The notes below the pieces were generated by a model. It saw only the letters and a program-made list of their open reading frames with translations, did not search any database and was not told the origin of the DNA. 64,000 nucleotides of DNA from Fulvia fulva (lineage: Eukaryota > Ascomycota > Dothideomycetes > Mycosphaerellales > Mycosphaerellaceae): the NCBI RefSeq assembly GCF_020509005.1, contig NC_063020.1, positions 1 through 64,000 on the forward strand, read 5' to 3'. The position numbers and the translations under genes are program-made. This document shows, piece after piece, positions 63,307-64,000 of the stretch (the stretch's first letter is position 1; each line of letters starts with the position of its first letter).

Positions 63307-63540
63307 TGTTAAACAGGTACGAGTTGCGCAGCAGTGGAAGACGGCGGATCACACGAAAGACGAAGAAGGACCTAATGGGATAGCGTGTATCTACATACAG
63401 TATCGCCGGTATTAGTGTAGGTAGATGCTAGGTGTCCGGATGTTTGCCAGCCTATAGGCTGGCAAACCCTAGTCACGTGATCTAATCACATGACACACCC
63501 ACACCTACATGCTTGTCCTGCGGCCTGTATGTTCTCAACA
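63307..63540 (-). repeat. 3' LTR of a second Copia copy
   Basis: On the minus strand it begins TGTTGAGAACAT and ends TTTAACA, 234 bp. The U5-side half closely matches the LTRs at 5,209 and 9,720; the U3-side half is different and contains a 26-bp perfect palindrome (63,442-63,467). It is preceded in sense direction by the same GTGGGAG purine tract. Confidence 0.85.
63442..63467. repeat. 26-bp perfect palindrome in the Copia U3
   Basis: GTTTGCCAGCCTA followed directly by its reverse complement TAGGCTGGCAAAC. A second imperfect palindrome (GTCACGTGAT / ATCACATGAC, 63,472-63,494) follows. These are candidate regulatory or secondary-structure sites in this LTR variant. Confidence 0.9.
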
Positions 63541-63575
63541 CTCCCACTCAGGCCACATGGTCTCCTACAATCCCT

Positions 63576-64000
63576 TTACGCAAGCTGGAGCTGCCTTACA
63601 AAGTTTTGGAACTGCTGGCCATTGAGGGGCTTTGTTAACCCATCAGCAGCCATGTCCTTTGTATGGCAGTAGTCCACTGCAATCTTCTTCTGCCACCAGA
63701 GATGTCTGACATAGTTATATGCAACATCAATATGCTCTGACCTTTCATGCACATGGGCATCTTTGACAAGTGTCAAAGCGGCTTGGTTGTCACCCATGAG
63801 CTTGACTGGCCTTAGCTCGTCAACAGTGCCCTTGCTTGCCCTTACACTCGGCTGGAAAGAGCTCTTTCCCACCAGTTCTGGGCACCCCATTTCCCTGAGG
63901 ACAGCAGCAAGAAATTGTGACTGCTTTGCGGCTGCGTTCATAGCCATGAACTCAGCTTCCATTGTTGATGTTGCAACAGACTTCTGCTTCCTACTCATCC
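63576..64000 (-). mobile_element. 3' end of a second Copia copy (RNase H), truncated by the window edge
   Basis: The minus-strand frame (63,998-63,576) reads MSRKQKSVATSTMEAEF and continues through LMGDNQAALTLVKDAHVHE and VDYCHTKDMAADGLTKPL to QLQLA, the RNase H domain of the Copia family at 5,209-9,937. Unlike that copy it has no stops: AAAKQSQF, RHLWWQKK and RQLQL keep Gln, Trp and Gln. The rest of the element is outside the window. Confidence 0.92.

Noticed and set aside
1..64000. CRISPR arrays, operons, Shine-Dalgarno sites, bacterial insertion sequences
   Set aside because: The sequence is a fungal chromosome end with spliced genes and eukaryotic transposons; no regularly spaced repeat-spacer array is present.
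1..64000. tRNA or rRNA genes
   Set aside because: No cloverleaf-forming gene with A and B boxes or rRNA segment was seen; the tRNA-like match at 5,427 is a primer-binding site complement only.

Overview
The window is a chromosome end from a filamentous ascomycete. It opens with CCCTAA repeats (the fungal TTAGGG telomere). Genes carry 47-66 bp GT..AG introns with CTAAC/CTGAC-type branch sites, and old repeats show the signature of repeat-induced point mutation (RIP). The gene families (multimodular NRPS, UstYa/DUF3328, PTR2, TauD) suit Pezizomycotina, perhaps Dothideomycetes; the class is inference.

Layout. 1-13,700 is a repeat-packed subtelomere: a 5'-truncated Tad1/I-like LINE abutting the telomere, RIP-degraded DNA, a full-length but RIP-inactivated Copia element (218-bp LTRs, TSD AATCT) and a RIP-destroyed hAT transposase. 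13,700-15,650 has no gene I can support. 15,649-37,457 is a secondary-metabolite cluster: a single-exon NRPS of about 4,870 aa (A-T-C-A-T-C-C-A-T-C-A-T-C), an IPNS-like 2-oxoglutarate/Fe(II) dioxygenase, a PTR2 peptide transporter (six exons), a TauD-like dioxygenase (three exons) and a pyrroline-5-carboxylate reductase (three exons). The last four look broken or short as plain ORFs or use short exons, but all resolve into uninterrupted reading frames when spliced. Dioxygenase plus P5C reductase beside an NRPS suggests a methylproline-type building block.

37,976-40,347 holds what looks like the core of a fungal RiPP (dikaritin-type) system: a five-exon UstYa/DUF3328 gene with both HxxHC motifs, divergent from a four-exon gene for a 96-aa secreted precursor with three near-identical YRNPRIFEDHVV units separated by Lys-Arg sites. 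Two units are each one 69-bp exon preceded by an almost identical intron. This is the most interesting item in the window.

42,750-49,260 carries ordinary or hypothetical genes: a two-exon hypothetical, a PrpF-type isomerase, a three-exon hypothetical, a small secreted six-cysteine protein, and an acidic protein next to a (GAT)31 tract. 49,260-51,450 is apparently gene-poor. 51,450-64,000 is a nested repeat block: a RIP-destroyed hAT interrupted by a young gag-only LTR element (identical 354-bp LTRs, TSD GATTA, antisense Cys-rich coiled-coil ORF), a nearly intact chromodomain Gypsy element (519/520-bp LTRs, TSD TATAT), a RIP-degraded pogo/Fot1 transposase, and the 3' end of a second, unmutated Copia copy running off the window.

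All domain calls and splice models were made by eye from the sequence; no database search was run.
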